The notes: a model not told the origin generated them from the letters alone. DNA of 64,000 nucleotides from Winogradskyella sp. (GCF_028282165.1 NZ_JANQIM010000005.1:124001-188000), one strand, 5' to 3'. Counted from the first letter of the stretch, positions 1-9,284 are shown. Program-made: numbers and translations.

Positions 1-1012
1 TAACCGTAAGGGTTTCACCTTCTATAAGGTAGTTTAATTCTTCTATATTAATTTCACTTTCAAAAAGTTCACTTTCCAATTCTATTGAACCTGAGGCTGA
101 ACATTCTCCAAGATCTACCTGAACTGAAAATGTACCTGACTCATCGGTTTGATACATTTGACCTGTAGCATCTGGGATTTCTACGCCATCTTTAAACCAT
201 TGATAGCTGTTACCACCTATAGTGCTCAATGTCGTTAGACCTTGTTCTGGACAATAGGGATTACCTAAACTCGATGCAATTGTAGCATCGGCATCACCCG
301 AAATACTTACTTCACTTATAGTAACACGATTGGAGAACGAATTTGATGTACACGTTCCATAGTTTGTCTCTACAAAATAGGTGCCTTCTTCATTAACAGA
401 AAGGGTAGAACCTTGAGCAACAAATACTGCTGTTGTCTCACTGGTTTCCTTATACCAATTGAATGTTAATGATGGGTAATTTAGTGGAGAATCGTTATTC
501 CCAGTCCCAGGGTTATCTATAGTTAGGAGATAACTACCTCCTGTACAAAAAGCACCAGTTGAAACAAGATTGTTAATTGTAAATGGTGAGTCTTGTAACT
601 TATAGTAGGCAGCAAAGGCAACCGAAGCTGAACTTGTAGCTGCTGGAGAACTGCTTTTTATACGAATTCTAAAATTTTCTCCAGTTGTAGTTTCCGGTAT
701 GGGAAAATCTACAGTAGCTGGAGATGTAGTAATCCATCCAGGTGAAGATGTGTATACTATAACTGGATCAGAAAAATCTCCATCTGCATCAGATAGTTCC
801 ACGGTAAATTGATTTGATGCATTCACCGCAGATTCAGGAGAAAACACAAACGTAGCACTAAACGAATTGAAAGAATCACTAGCGCATGCCTGACTAAACC
901 CTAAATTAGGCTGACCTATCACCATTTGGGAATAGGCTTGTTCTTGGGAAAGAACAGCCATAACAAGGCAAAACGCAGTTAGCAGTTTATTTAGTTTAGT
1001 AGTTTGGGGCAT
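1..1012 (-). CDS. Secreted Ig-like repeat protein, probably T9SS cargo (partial)
   Basis: This is the N-terminal 337 codons of a gene that runs off the left edge. The ATG at 1012 is followed by a basic-hydrophobic signal peptide ending near AYSQ. The exported part is rich in Ser, Thr and Gly and looks like successive beta-sandwich (Ig/PKD-like) units. One unit carries the QWFKDGVEIP motif common in flavobacterial T9SS adhesion domains, and paired Cys are present. The sorting domain that would prove T9SS export is outside the window, so cargo status is inferred. A gliding-motility-type (type B) C-terminal domain is my guess from similar flavobacterial proteins. Confidence 0.8.
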   Translation of the reverse strand, partial: MPQTTKLNKLLTAFCLVMAVLSQEQAYSQMVIGQPNLGFSQACASDSFNSFSATFVFSPESAVNASNQFTVELSDADGDFSDPVIVYTSSPGWITTSPATVDFPIPETTTGENFRIRIKSSSPAATSSASVAFAAYYKLQDSPFTINNLVSTGAFCTGGSYLLTIDNPGTGNNDSPLNYPSLTFNWYKETSETTAVFVAQGSTLSVNEEGTYFVETNYGTCTSNSFSNRVTISEVSISGDADATIASSLGNPYCPEQGLTTLSTIGGNSYQWFKDGVEIPDATGQMYQTDESGTFSVQVDLGECSASGSIELESELFESEINIEELNYLIEGETLTV

Positions 1013-1066
1013 TGCTTTTAAGCTGTAATTTTTTAATCTATAGGCTATGGTATTAGTTAGTGATGA

Positions 1067-2392
1067 TTAGTCTTCATCATCGTCATCATCGTCAATAAAA
1101 TCATTTGAGGCTATAATTCTATTTACTTGCAATCTGAAATCAGGATGCTTACTATTCTTAACATCGATAAAGGTTTCTACATCAGACCCTTTTGCATATA
1201 GGTTATCAAATGCTCTGCTACCGTACCAGCTTTCTAAATCATCATTATTAGTGTATCCCTTTTTAAAGATATTACCTTTACAATTGTTAAAATAGGTTCT
1301 TGTAAATTGTATTTTTTCTAAATTTTCGTTATTCAATTTGATTTTATTATCTAAAATAACAGCTGGGTAAAACCCAGAGACTACACTTTTATTGATAGCA
1401 AAAGAAACATCTGCACCTATATATATAGCTTCTTGAACCAAACCTATTTCCATATCTGATTTTATATCATCTGAAACATTCAATAATGTTAAGTTTTCGG
1501 CATTCACAAAGGTTTGTCTCTTGGATGTGTCTGATTCCTCTTTATTATCATAGGATTTAACAACCATGCAGCGCGATCCATTTGCACTTGATACGTATGG
1601 TGATCTTATGGCTAACGAATTAATTAACTGGCACTGAGTCCCTAAGTTAAATTCATAATCATTGCGCTTAGATCTGTAAGACACTAATTTTTCCAAAACT
1701 ACAGACCCACCAAGGACATGAAACGAATTACCAGCACTATAACTGGTCATTACATTCTCTACAACGGTTTGGTTACCAATACCAGCTAAGGTCAAAGCAT
1801 TTAAGTAACCATGTTTTTTGGTTCGCTTTCCTGCAAATTCAATTCTTACATATTTAAGAATTCCAGAGTTGCTTTCTGGATTTGTTCCACCAAAGGCTAT
1901 ATTTTCGGTCGCCGAAGGGCGTAAGCCATAATTTAAGGATTCCTGTTCGCCATAGGTATTTATAGGTGCATCACCTAAAATAAATATTCCTCCCCAATCT
2001 CCTGGTTTTTTGTTATCTCTGCTCGATGTAAAAACTATGGGATCTGTTTCGGTACCCTTAGCAATAATCTTAGCACCTTTACTAATGATAAGTGACGCTT
2101 TAGAATCGAAATCTCCGATAATCCTAGTACCAGGTTCAATCGTTAACGTTGCACTATCTGTTACAAAAACATCACCCAAAAGTAGGTAAACATCTCTTTT
2201 AAGTAGCTTAGTATCTTTTGTGATTTTTCCACTCAAAATTTGAGTAGGCTCACCATAATCGGGTTGACTAGGTTTAAACTCCGTCCATGAATTTAGCCAA
2301 TTGTTATAGCCAATTATTCCTTTCTCCTGTTGTGCAAAACAATTGCTTAACACTAATAGAAAAATAAGCGCGGTTTGAATAAAATTTTTCAT
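1067..2392 (-). CDS. Secreted beta-helix-like protein with acidic tail
   Basis: The 441-residue protein begins with a signal peptide (cleavage near CFAQ). The body has short repeated strands such as LTIEPGT, ASLIISKGAKI and DPIVFTSS, and the KPGDWGGIFILGDAP motif typical of right-handed beta-helix proteins of Bacteroidota. It ends in a run of Asp/Glu (residues about 433-441) and has no recognisable T9SS domain, so it may stay in the periplasm or be surface-anchored in another way. It lies 54 bp upstream of the truncated secreted gene, in the same direction, and may be co-transcribed with it. Function is unknown; conserved relatives in flavobacteria are recalled, not checked. Confidence 0.75.
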   Translation of the reverse strand: MKNFIQTALIFLLVLSNCFAQQEKGIIGYNNWLNSWTEFKPSQPDYGEPTQILSGKITKDTKLLKRDVYLLLGDVFVTDSATLTIEPGTRIIGDFDSKASLIISKGAKIIAKGTETDPIVFTSSRDNKKPGDWGGIFILGDAPINTYGEQESLNYGLRPSATENIAFGGTNPESNSGILKYVRIEFAGKRTKKHGYLNALTLAGIGNQTVVENVMTSYSAGNSFHVLGGSVVLEKLVSYRSKRNDYEFNLGTQCQLINSLAIRSPYVSSANGSRCMVVKSYDNKEESDTSKRQTFVNAENLTLLNVSDDIKSDMEIGLVQEAIYIGADVSFAINKSVVSGFYPAVILDNKIKLNNENLEKIQFTRTYFNNCKGNIFKKGYTNNDDLESWYGSRAFDNLYAKGSDVETFIDVKNSKHPDFRLQVNRIIASNDFIDDDDDDED

Positions 2393-2590
2393 AGTAGTTA
2401 AATTCGTTTGTTAGATTTTGTGGGTTTTTTACTAATAGCCTCAAACATAGGAATAAATCCTATGAAATACAAGAAAATATCGATGAAATGCACTTTAATT
2501 GTGGCTGTTTGATATTTTTCTTACAAATAGTGTCGAATTTTGACAAAAAAGAGTGACCTTCTAAATTAATGTATTGCTAATCAGTAAATT

Positions 2591-2625
2591 GAAAAATAAA
2601 AAAACCTCGTTGTAATGCGAGGTTT
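2591..2625 (-). terminator. Rho-independent terminator of the 2647-3117 gene
   Basis: An 8-bp perfect stem (AAACCTCG at 2602-2609 with CGAGGTTT at 2618-2625) has an 8-nt loop. On the minus strand it is followed by a T-rich tract (complement of 2591-2601). It lies just past the stop of the minus-strand gene. Confidence 0.8.
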
Positions 2626-2646
2626 AGAGACGTAATTGTTTAAGAG

Positions 2647-3117
2647 TTAATCTTCTTTAAAATCGTTGTAGGTATGGAGGGCTTTTAAAGTAGATTCATA
2701 AAATAGAATAGCGGCTATTAAATCGTTGGTATCGGAATACGGTAATATTTTGGTCTGAAACTCAACAGTACTTTTAAAATAATCATCTGAGGCTTCAATA
2801 TTTTCTTCCAAGGCCTTTTTGTTATCCTTTGTTTCAGGAATACCTAAAGATTTCATAGTAACACCAGGCTTGGTAGCAAAGGCGATGTTTGGCAGAATGT
2901 TTACAATAACTTCTATACGTTCTATATATAAGGTCAATAAATCACCCTTAGACATTTCATCGAGTTGTTCGCGACTATGGTATTTAGAAATGTTCACTTT
3001 ACCACTTATGATGCTAAGAGACTTATCGTTTTTCTTTTTAGGTGCATCATTTTGGGCATGGCCAAAACCTATGACTAGGAAAAATAGTGCACTAAATAAA
3101 GTAAGTTTTGCTTTCAT
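2647..3117 (-). CDS. Small exported protein of unknown function
   Basis: I start this at the ATG at 3117, giving 156 residues. This start puts a clean signal peptide (MKAKLTLFSALFFLVIGFGHAQ-type, cleaved after AQ) at the N-terminus; a longer in-frame start at 3213 would bury it. The mature part is hydrophilic and predicted helical. It has a Lys-rich linker, then a segment in which LLTLYIERIEVIVNILPNIA and the stretch near the C-terminus look like amphipathic helices. No family was recognised. It is monocistronic with its own terminator and is transcribed divergently from the dioxygenase-like gene at 3548. Confidence 0.7.
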   Translation of the reverse strand: MKAKLTLFSALFFLVIGFGHAQNDAPKKKNDKSLSIISGKVNISKYHSREQLDEMSKGDLLTLYIERIEVIVNILPNIAFATKPGVTMKSLGIPETKDNKKALEENIEASDDYFKSTVEFQTKILPYSDTNDLIAAILFYESTLKALHTYNDFKED

Positions 3118-3547
3118 ATTTACAGTATTGATTTGGACTAACGGAGACAAATCTATACAAAATAATAAGAAAAACAACAAAATTTCACGTTTTTTCGTAA
3201 ATAATTTTAACACTTTAAGTGCAAAAATATCGGATAAACTGCGTATTTACTGGATAAAATACGTATTTCGACGATGAAATACAATTTTATCATTTTTAAC
3301 ATTTTTCGGTTGTTGTTAAGCCTTAAAAATGGTAAAAATCGAATTTCATTTACACCCCATTTTTATCATTTTGTGACATTATTTTGCCATTTTGAGGTGG
3401 TAATCCTTGATTTTAGATCATGGTGTATTTCATCGTCATTTTTTGCATTTTCTAACACTTTATCGCTAAATATTGACATTGACGTGATTTTTAAGGCTTT
3501 AGGAAATTTTTGAAAGATTTTTGGTCTAACCCAAATCATTTCTACTC
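3118..3547. other. AT-rich divergent intergenic region with iterons and inverted repeats
   Basis: No gene is supported here. Open frames exist on the plus strand but have no homologue-like sequence. The stretch holds 20-bp tandem repeats (listed separately) and two crossed perfect inverted repeats: GACGATGAAATACA at 3270-3283 against 3424-3437, and AAGCCTTAAAAAT at 3319-3331 against 3486-3498. It probably carries the promoters of both flanking genes. Confidence 0.6.
3232..3291 (+). repeat. Three imperfect 20-bp iterons
   Basis: GGATAAACTGCGTATTT starts at 3232 and GGATAAAATACGTATTT at 3252, exactly 20 bp apart. A weaker third unit (CGATGAAATACAATTTT) starts near 3272. Spacing of about two helical turns puts the sites on one face of the DNA, as for a regulator binding side by side. 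No regulator gene lies next to it. Confidence 0.5.
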
Positions 3548-4132
3548 ATGAAAAATCTTATTGTTGTATGCTGTCTCATATGTTTCTACAGTGCATTAAA
3601 TCCAATATTTGCACAGTCGAGCCCTATTTACGATAGAGCAGAAGACCAATTAAGTCACACAGATACTATTCCAGACTTTAGATCAAAAACCAATAAGTTA
3701 AAATTAACGGGTATTATTTATCAAAGCGATGGTGTAACTCCTGCTAACGACGTTATTGTATATATAGAACAGCCAAACGAAGATGGTGATTTTGATTTAA
3801 GACGTTCGGGCGATCAACGTTATGTATTCCATAGAAGTTGGGTAAAAACTGATGCTGAAGGAAGATATACATTCTATACTTTCATCCCTGGTGGCGATAG
3901 ACGTTATAATCAAATGCAACAGATTTTCCCTATTATAAAAGAGGCTTCTAAACCAGAAAGGCATTTAGAGTCTCTATTATTTGATGACGATCCTTTATTG
4001 ACAAAGCGTTGCAGAAAACGTTTGACTAAAAAAGGAAAAACAGGAAGAATTTTAAAAACAAAAAAGGAAAATGGCATTCTTATAGCCACAAAAGATATAG
4101 TATTGTCTGAACATACTGAACCGACAAAGTAA
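3548..4132 (+). CDS. Exported intradiol-dioxygenase-fold protein lacking the metal His pair
   Basis: The 194-residue protein has a signal peptide ending at FAQ. It then follows the intradiol ring-cleavage dioxygenase pattern: GIIYQSDGVTPANDVIVYIEQ, then WVKTDAEGRYTFYTFIPG, then IIKEASKP, then LLFDDDPLL. In active relatives the segment after the PG turn reads AHIH, giving two iron ligands. Here the equivalent stretch is MQQIFPIIKE, so both His are gone, and the usual Tyr positions are poorly kept. It is therefore probably a non-catalytic binding or structural version. The C-terminus is strongly basic (KRCRKRLTKKGK). It ends at a shared terminator, convergent with the nucleotidase gene. Confidence 0.75.
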   Translation: MKNLIVVCCLICFYSALNPIFAQSSPIYDRAEDQLSHTDTIPDFRSKTNKLKLTGIIYQSDGVTPANDVIVYIEQPNEDGDFDLRRSGDQRYVFHRSWVKTDAEGRYTFYTFIPGGDRRYNQMQQIFPIIKEASKPERHLESLLFDDDPLLTKRCRKRLTKKGKTGRILKTKKENGILIATKDIVLSEHTEPTK

Positions 4133-4160
4133 GTCAACATGCTCAATTAGTTAACCGCAA

Positions 4161-4192
4161 AAGCTCTGAATTTATTTTCAGGGCTTTTTTTA
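4161..4192. terminator. Bidirectional terminator between convergent genes
   Basis: Stem AAGCTCTGAA (4161-4170) pairs with TTCAGGGCTT (4177-4186) with one G-T wobble. It is followed by a T-run on the plus strand and preceded by A residues that serve the minus strand. Confidence 0.8.
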
Positions 4193-4714
4193 TAATAAGC
4201 GTTCTGCAATATCTAACCAATTATAGACCTTTGTATATTCAGTTTCGTGTTGATTGTGCGGAGAATCGAATAAAAGCGTATCTCCTACAAAATCTTTCAG
4301 GTTTAAACTACGATCGTCAATAAGTAGGTCTCCATGTAAAATGTGTTTATGCCCACACATTATGCGATGTTGCCAAGTAATATACGGGAAGTACTTGTCT
4401 AGCCATTCACTTTTTTCTTTCATTGAATTTGGAAACAACGTTGCTGCCGTAGCAATATACACATTGTATTTTTGGCAAAGGATTTCCATTACTTGTTGGC
4501 TATCTTTCTTGGGTTCTAAATCCGTAAAAAAGCCTATTTGACTTGCATGCTTTCGAATACTGTCTTGATGCGGTTCTGGTACATTTTGCCAAACTTCGCC
4601 CGACTCGATCTGCGCTAAGGATAATTGTTGTTGATATTCTTTATTGTATAATTCAATGTGCTTTTCATAAGTGCAGGCAAGCACATCGTCCATATCTACA
4701 AAAATAGTCATCAT
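4190..4714 (-). CDS. 5'(3')-deoxyribonucleotidase (HAD superfamily)
   Basis: The 174-residue cytosolic protein starts MMTIFVDMDDVLA. The DxDDV/T motif supplies the nucleophile Asp and acid/base Asp of HAD phosphatases. A Thr-bearing motif II (IATAAT), a Lys-containing stretch (NSMKEKSEWL) and the acidic motif LLIDDRSLN follow. The length and motif set match the NT5C-type 5'(3')-deoxyribonucleotidases, which dephosphorylate dUMP/dTMP and help balance dNTP pools. It stands alone and is convergent with the upstream gene across a shared terminator. Confidence 0.88.
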   Translation of the reverse strand: MMTIFVDMDDVLACTYEKHIELYNKEYQQQLSLAQIESGEVWQNVPEPHQDSIRKHASQIGFFTDLEPKKDSQQVMEILCQKYNVYIATAATLFPNSMKEKSEWLDKYFPYITWQHRIMCGHKHILHGDLLIDDRSLNLKDFVGDTLLFDSPHNQHETEYTKVYNWLDIAERLL

Positions 4715-5094
4715 TGTTTTTTTGCAAAAAAAATAGGTTTACTCCAGCAAATCAATAGCTATTCAAAAACTTCATATAGATTTAATGTTCTAGACGTGTT
4801 TATTTAATTTAATCATAGTGCATTTTAGAGTATAGGAGTTTAGAAATTGTCAGTAACTCTATATAATTAAAATAGTGAACAAATTGGTTAAAATCCTTGT
4901 TTTCAAAGCCAGTTTAAGTACGTAAATTTAACCAAGCATTGCATGAAACATAAAGTAATTGATTGTCCATAATCGCTAAAAAGAAACATGCAATGCTTTA
5001 TTTTATAAAGATATAAGGTCTTTTTGGTTCTTGTATGACGCTTATTGAACCACCATTTTACTTCATTTCTTAAATATTCCTATATTTAGCGTAA
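4715..5094. other. Divergent intergenic region, no gene seen
   Basis: This stretch separates the nucleotidase and the transglycosylase genes, which are transcribed away from each other. It should hold both promoters. I see no open frame with coding character, no strong hairpin and no repeat. A TATATTTA box at about 5081 is a possible -7 element for the downstream gene, but no correctly spaced TTG was found. Confidence 0.5.
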
Positions 5095-6555
5095 GTGAAG
5101 ACTAAGTTTAAACCATATCTTTTAGTACTGATAACCCTAGCAGTAATCTCATGTCAACAGCATAATGCATCTCAATCTAAGAATATAGATTCCGATTATA
5201 ACCCAATTGTGGCTAATTCTGTGGATCGAGATTTAGATGACATAAAAAAGGATGGTACTTTAAGGGCTTTAGTAGTTTACAGTAGTACCAGCTACTTCCT
5301 TTACAAAGGTCAGGCAATGGGTTTTGAATACGAACTCTTAAACAAGCTGGCCGATCATCTTAATCTTGAGCTGGAGCTTGTCATTTCTAATGATTTAGAT
5401 TCAGAATTTGAGGTGCTAAATAGAGGTGATGTAGATCTTATTGCACATGGTATGACCATTACCAATCAACGCAAATGGGAAGTGGGTTTTACCGAACATT
5501 TATATCTTACCAAGCAAGTCCTTGTGCAACGCAAACCAGATAATTATCAAAATATGTCTTGGGCCACACTTCAAAAACATTTGGTACACGATGCCATAGA
5601 ATTAATAGATGATACAGTTTCTATTAGAAAAAATTCGGCCTATTCTGAACGTATTTTAAGTTTATCGAATGAAATAGGGGGTGACATAGTCGTTGACACC
5701 TTAGATAGCAAATTAACAACGCCCGAAATCATAGATATGGTGGCCGAAGGAAAAATTAAATACACCATTGCTGATGAGAATCTGGCTAAAATCAATGCAT
5801 CTGTTAGGCCAATCTTGAATATTGGTGTTCCAGTTTCATTATCCCAGCGTATCGCTTGGGTGACCAGAACCAAATCCGTAAAGTTTAGGGAAGTGATCAA
5901 TAACTGGATTAAAAATGAAAAGAAGAAAACAGAATTTAAGGTCATTTATAATAAGTATTTCAAGAACAAACGATCATTTAACCGACGTACTAAAAGCGAT
6001 TATTATAGCCTTAAAAATAATCAGATTAGCAAATACGACGAGCATATTAAAACTCATGCAGAAAAGATAGGCTTAGATTGGCGGCTTTTAGCTTCACAAG
6101 TTTATCAAGAGTCCAAGTTTGATCCGAATGCGCAATCTTGGGCAGGTGCAAAAGGATTGATGCAAGTAATGCCTACTACTGCAGAATCATTGGGAATTAA
6201 AGACATTTCAGATCCCATAGAGAGCTTGCGTGGCGGTACGGATTATTTATGGCAAATGTATCAATATTTTGACCATATTGAAGACTCTAACAATCGTATA
6301 AAATTTGCTTTGGCCTCTTATAACTGTGGTTATGGCCATGTGCTAGACGCACAAAGACTTGCCGAACATAATGGGTTGAATCCTAATATCTGGACCGGAC
6401 ACGTTGACCAAATGATAAAGGCACTCAGTTTACCAAAAAACTATAATAAGCCATTTATTAAACATGGTTACGTAAGAGGTTCAGAACCTGTACGGTATGT
6501 AGAACAAATCTTTGAGCGCTATAACCATTACAACCAATTTATTAGTTTGGAGTAG
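5095..6555 (+). CDS. mltF: Membrane-bound lytic murein transglycosylase F
   Basis: The start is GTG at 5095. It places a lipoprotein signal directly at the N-terminus, with the lipobox AVISC and lipidated Cys20. Residues about 50-290 form a periplasmic solute-binding-protein (SBP3) domain, recognisable from GTLRALVVYSSTSYF, GFEYELLNKLADHL and the LIAHGMTIT region. Residues about 320-470 are a family 1 SLT lytic transglycosylase domain: SQVYQESKFDPNAQS with catalytic Glu339, then GAKGLMQVMP and ALASYNCGYGHV. This architecture is that of MltF, which cleaves peptidoglycan to 1,6-anhydro-muropeptides at the outer membrane. Length (486) is close to the family norm. The gene appears monocistronic. 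Confidence 0.92.
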   Translation: MKTKFKPYLLVLITLAVISCQQHNASQSKNIDSDYNPIVANSVDRDLDDIKKDGTLRALVVYSSTSYFLYKGQAMGFEYELLNKLADHLNLELELVISNDLDSEFEVLNRGDVDLIAHGMTITNQRKWEVGFTEHLYLTKQVLVQRKPDNYQNMSWATLQKHLVHDAIELIDDTVSIRKNSAYSERILSLSNEIGGDIVVDTLDSKLTTPEIIDMVAEGKIKYTIADENLAKINASVRPILNIGVPVSLSQRIAWVTRTKSVKFREVINNWIKNEKKKTEFKVIYNKYFKNKRSFNRRTKSDYYSLKNNQISKYDEHIKTHAEKIGLDWRLLASQVYQESKFDPNAQSWAGAKGLMQVMPTTAESLGIKDISDPIESLRGGTDYLWQMYQYFDHIEDSNNRIKFALASYNCGYGHVLDAQRLAEHNGLNPNIWTGHVDQMIKALSLPKNYNKPFIKHGYVRGSEPVRYVEQIFERYNHYNQFISLE

Positions 6556-6786
6556 TTGCCATTCATTAACAACAAAACACACTATAGAAGATATCATTAA
6601 CAAACGTATATAACCAATATGGGTTTAAATATTTTTTATATATTTAAGAAATCGCTTTTCTAAAAGCGAATAATTCCCCCTAATTTCAATTAGTAGCACT
6701 TTTTCGGTATAAAATATACCCACTAACAGGTATTTACTCATGCTTGTTTATGGGATAGATTAGTCATTAATTAAAATCATATAGAT

Positions 6787-8265
6787 ATGACTGGAAGTGT
6801 CGCCATTGATGTCGTCATCGGGCTAGTTTTTATTTACCTCTTATATAGCCTGTTTGCCACAGTAATCATGGAAATAGTTAATTCCTTTTTAGGGTTAAGA
6901 GCAAGGAACTTGCGATATACTTTACGGAGGATGTTGATGGATGAGAAAGAATTTAAAACCAAGAATAATTTTAAAAGAAAGATTTTTCGGCTCATTATCA
7001 ACAATTTTCTGAAAATTTCTGGGAAAGCCTATAATCTCAGACGTCCTGAGCTTTTTAATGATTTTTATAACCAGCCATCTATAAAATATTTAGGAGGTGG
7101 AGGCTTATGGAATAAACCTTCATATATTGATGCTCAAACCTTCTCAAAAGCCCTTCTTGATTCTATAAAATCTCTTGGAGCTAAAGATATCGATGATCCT
7201 TTAGAAAAAATTAAGGAAGGTATCGAAAAAATAAGTCTTGATAGAGCCAAAACAACTCAAAACTCATGGGTTGAGGATGTCACTATACAAGCGAACGAAT
7301 TTTTCAAGAAAAAGCTAAAAACAAACACTAAGATAGCTTCTTCAACACAAAAGCATTTAAAGTCTTTGTTAGAAGACGCTAACAATGATTTACAAAAGTT
7401 TAAGTTTTTGTTAGAACAGTGGTTCGATGACACTATGGAGCGTTCTACCGGATGGTTTAAGCGCAGAGTTCAATATTTTCTCTTTATCATCGGGTTCTTT
7501 TTGGCTGTTAGTTTTAATGCCGATACATTAGATATTATTAAGAAGCTTTCTAACGATCCCGATGCACGAGAACAAATGGTGGCTCATGCTATTAACTATA
7601 CCAAAGACAATGAGGCCCTTATTAAAAAGATAAATGAGATTAAAGGTGGTAACGGTAGCGATACGCTTAAAACCACGACTGAAGAAAGCATTAAAGAAGT
7701 CATCAAAAGCAATAATGATTCACTACGTAAAATAGGTCAAACTCTCCAAAAAGACATTATTAAGGCCCAGAATATTATTTCATCAAATTGGCGCATACCA
7801 GATAGTATATTTAATGGTCAGGATAAAGACATTCCGAAAGACTTCACCAAGCATACTTATAAGCTTGTTGTCTGGGATACTATCAGGGGAAGTGACAGCA
7901 AGAAGAAAGTAAAAAAAGATACTTTTGAAGTTTCCATTTTGGTACATAAATCCATTGACCAAGCACTTTTTAAGAAAAGTATTCGCCCAACCAGTCGTGC
8001 TGATTTCGATAAGGGTATTGTTAATGTCAATAAACAAAAGTACAAGTGGAGTTATGTCTTTGCGACAAAAGGCTTTTTTAACTTCAAACATTTTTGGGGT
8101 TATTTTCTCACGGCCTTGGCTATATCTCTGGGATCACCATTTTGGTTCGATCTGCTAAATAAATTGATAAAGCTGCGAAGCTCACTTAAACCTGACGAAA
8201 AAAAGAGCGTAGCACCGAAAGACCCAGGTAACCAAGGAGCCACATTAATAAATAGAGTAGGCTAA
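6787..8265 (+). CDS. Membrane protein, first gene of coupled S8-peptidase operon
   Basis: The 492-residue protein has one TM segment at the N-terminus (about residues 8-30), one in the middle (about 229-248, YFLFIIGFFLAVSF) and one near the C-terminus (about 438-460). A large region between TM2 and TM3 is predicted helical and charged (NDPDAREQMVAHAIN onward). The motifs GLRARNLRYTLRRML after TM1 and ISLGSPFWFDLLNKLIKLRSS after TM3 look conserved, but I cannot name a family. Its stop overlaps the start of the peptidase gene (TAATG), so the two are translationally coupled and probably act together at the inner membrane. Function is unknown. Confidence 0.75.
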   Translation: MTGSVAIDVVIGLVFIYLLYSLFATVIMEIVNSFLGLRARNLRYTLRRMLMDEKEFKTKNNFKRKIFRLIINNFLKISGKAYNLRRPELFNDFYNQPSIKYLGGGGLWNKPSYIDAQTFSKALLDSIKSLGAKDIDDPLEKIKEGIEKISLDRAKTTQNSWVEDVTIQANEFFKKKLKTNTKIASSTQKHLKSLLEDANNDLQKFKFLLEQWFDDTMERSTGWFKRRVQYFLFIIGFFLAVSFNADTLDIIKKLSNDPDAREQMVAHAINYTKDNEALIKKINEIKGGNGSDTLKTTTEESIKEVIKSNNDSLRKIGQTLQKDIIKAQNIISSNWRIPDSIFNGQDKDIPKDFTKHTYKLVVWDTIRGSDSKKKVKKDTFEVSILVHKSIDQALFKKSIRPTSRADFDKGIVNVNKQKYKWSYVFATKGFFNFKHFWGYFLTALAISLGSPFWFDLLNKLIKLRSSLKPDEKKSVAPKDPGNQGATLINRVG

Positions 8266-9284
8266 TGAAGGTTACCGTTTCAAAATACCTCAATGTCCGT
8301 GTTGGAGCACCAAGTGTTAATGCTCCTAACTACCAATACTTAGCACCAGGGAGTGTTTTGGAGGTTGACGGCAAATTATATAATGGTGATGTATATGATG
8401 GCAACGCCCTTTGGTACAAAGATCTTGCAGGTAATTATTATTGGAGTGGGGGGATTGATTATCAGGAAGATATTTTCACTGAGATACAAAATACAATTAT
8501 TGATCCTTTTGCTAATTATAAGGGAAATGGCATCAACATTGGTGTAGGTATTTTTGATTCTGGAGTCAATGATAAGCATAAGTTTTTAAATAAGAGGGTC
8601 AAGTTTTATAAAAACTTTATCACTGGTACCACTTTAAGCCAAATTAGCCCGCATGGACATAATGTGGCAAGTATTATTGCTTCTGACGACTTGAAGATAA
8701 ACAGAAATCTTTCAGACTTATATTGCTTTAGAGTTATCTCAAAAAATAATTTTGTTGATGAAGATGCTCTACTTGAAGGACTAGGATATTTGAATTCTAA
8801 TAGCAATTTATATGATAATATAGATATCATAAATTTGAGTTTAAATATCGGAGATCCTAGTTACTATTTACCAAGGATCCAGGCATTAATTGACGAACTC
8901 TTAAACAAGGGTATAGTTTCTGTTGTTGCCGGAGGAAACGATTTTAATACTCTTGATATTTCTAAACTTAAAAATGTGATAAGAGTTGGGACATTTAGTA
9001 AAGAATATTTATCGAGTTTTATTAGTAATGGAAAACCCAAGTCCTATGACATATGTTGTTTGAATATGCCTATTTCCTGTTATTCACTCAATGGGGTTTA
9101 TCTTACATCGGAGCTTCAGTATGCAAGTGCGTATACCGCTTTTATATCAGCTATTTTCTCAAGATATTTAAGCCTAAATAACTTCCCAAAAGATATCCAA
9201 CGAATTAAAGAGCTAAAATCTTATTTAAGATTAATCAGCAGACCAATTAATAATAATATCCAACCATTTAAATTATATGTCTAA
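8265..9284 (+). CDS. SH3-like domain fused to S8 subtilisin-type peptidase
   Basis: Residues 1-70 resemble a bacterial SH3 domain (YLNVRVGAPS, APGSVLEVDGKLYNG, LWYKDLAGNYYWSGG). Residues about 88-325 are an S8 catalytic domain: Asp98 in GIFDSG, His130 in SPHGHNVA, an oxyanion Asn in AGGND and Ser288 in YASAYTA. The Ser motif departs from the usual GTSMAxP, so activity is likely but not certain. There is no signal peptide, no propeptide and no TM segment, which is unusual for a subtilase and suggests a cytoplasmic role or delivery by a partner. Both ends overlap neighbours as TAATG, so it is tightly coupled to the membrane protein before and the exported protein after. Confidence 0.8.
   Translation: MKVTVSKYLNVRVGAPSVNAPNYQYLAPGSVLEVDGKLYNGDVYDGNALWYKDLAGNYYWSGGIDYQEDIFTEIQNTIIDPFANYKGNGINIGVGIFDSGVNDKHKFLNKRVKFYKNFITGTTLSQISPHGHNVASIIASDDLKINRNLSDLYCFRVISKNNFVDEDALLEGLGYLNSNSNLYDNIDIINLSLNIGDPSYYLPRIQALIDELLNKGIVSVVAGGNDFNTLDISKLKNVIRVGTFSKEYLSSFISNGKPKSYDICCLNMPISCYSLNGVYLTSELQYASAYTAFISAIFSRYLSLNNFPKDIQRIKELKSYLRLISRPINNNIQPFKLYV

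Noticed and set aside
2819..3277. Plus-strand open frame of 152 codons
   Set aside because: It lies antisense over the exported protein gene at 2647-3117, which has a signal peptide and terminator. The plus-strand reading has no family-like sequence.
3274..3513. Plus-strand open frame of 79 codons
   Set aside because: The sequence is dominated by Phe, Ile and Ser, as expected from AT-rich non-coding DNA. It has no start context, and it overlaps the repeat-rich upstream region.
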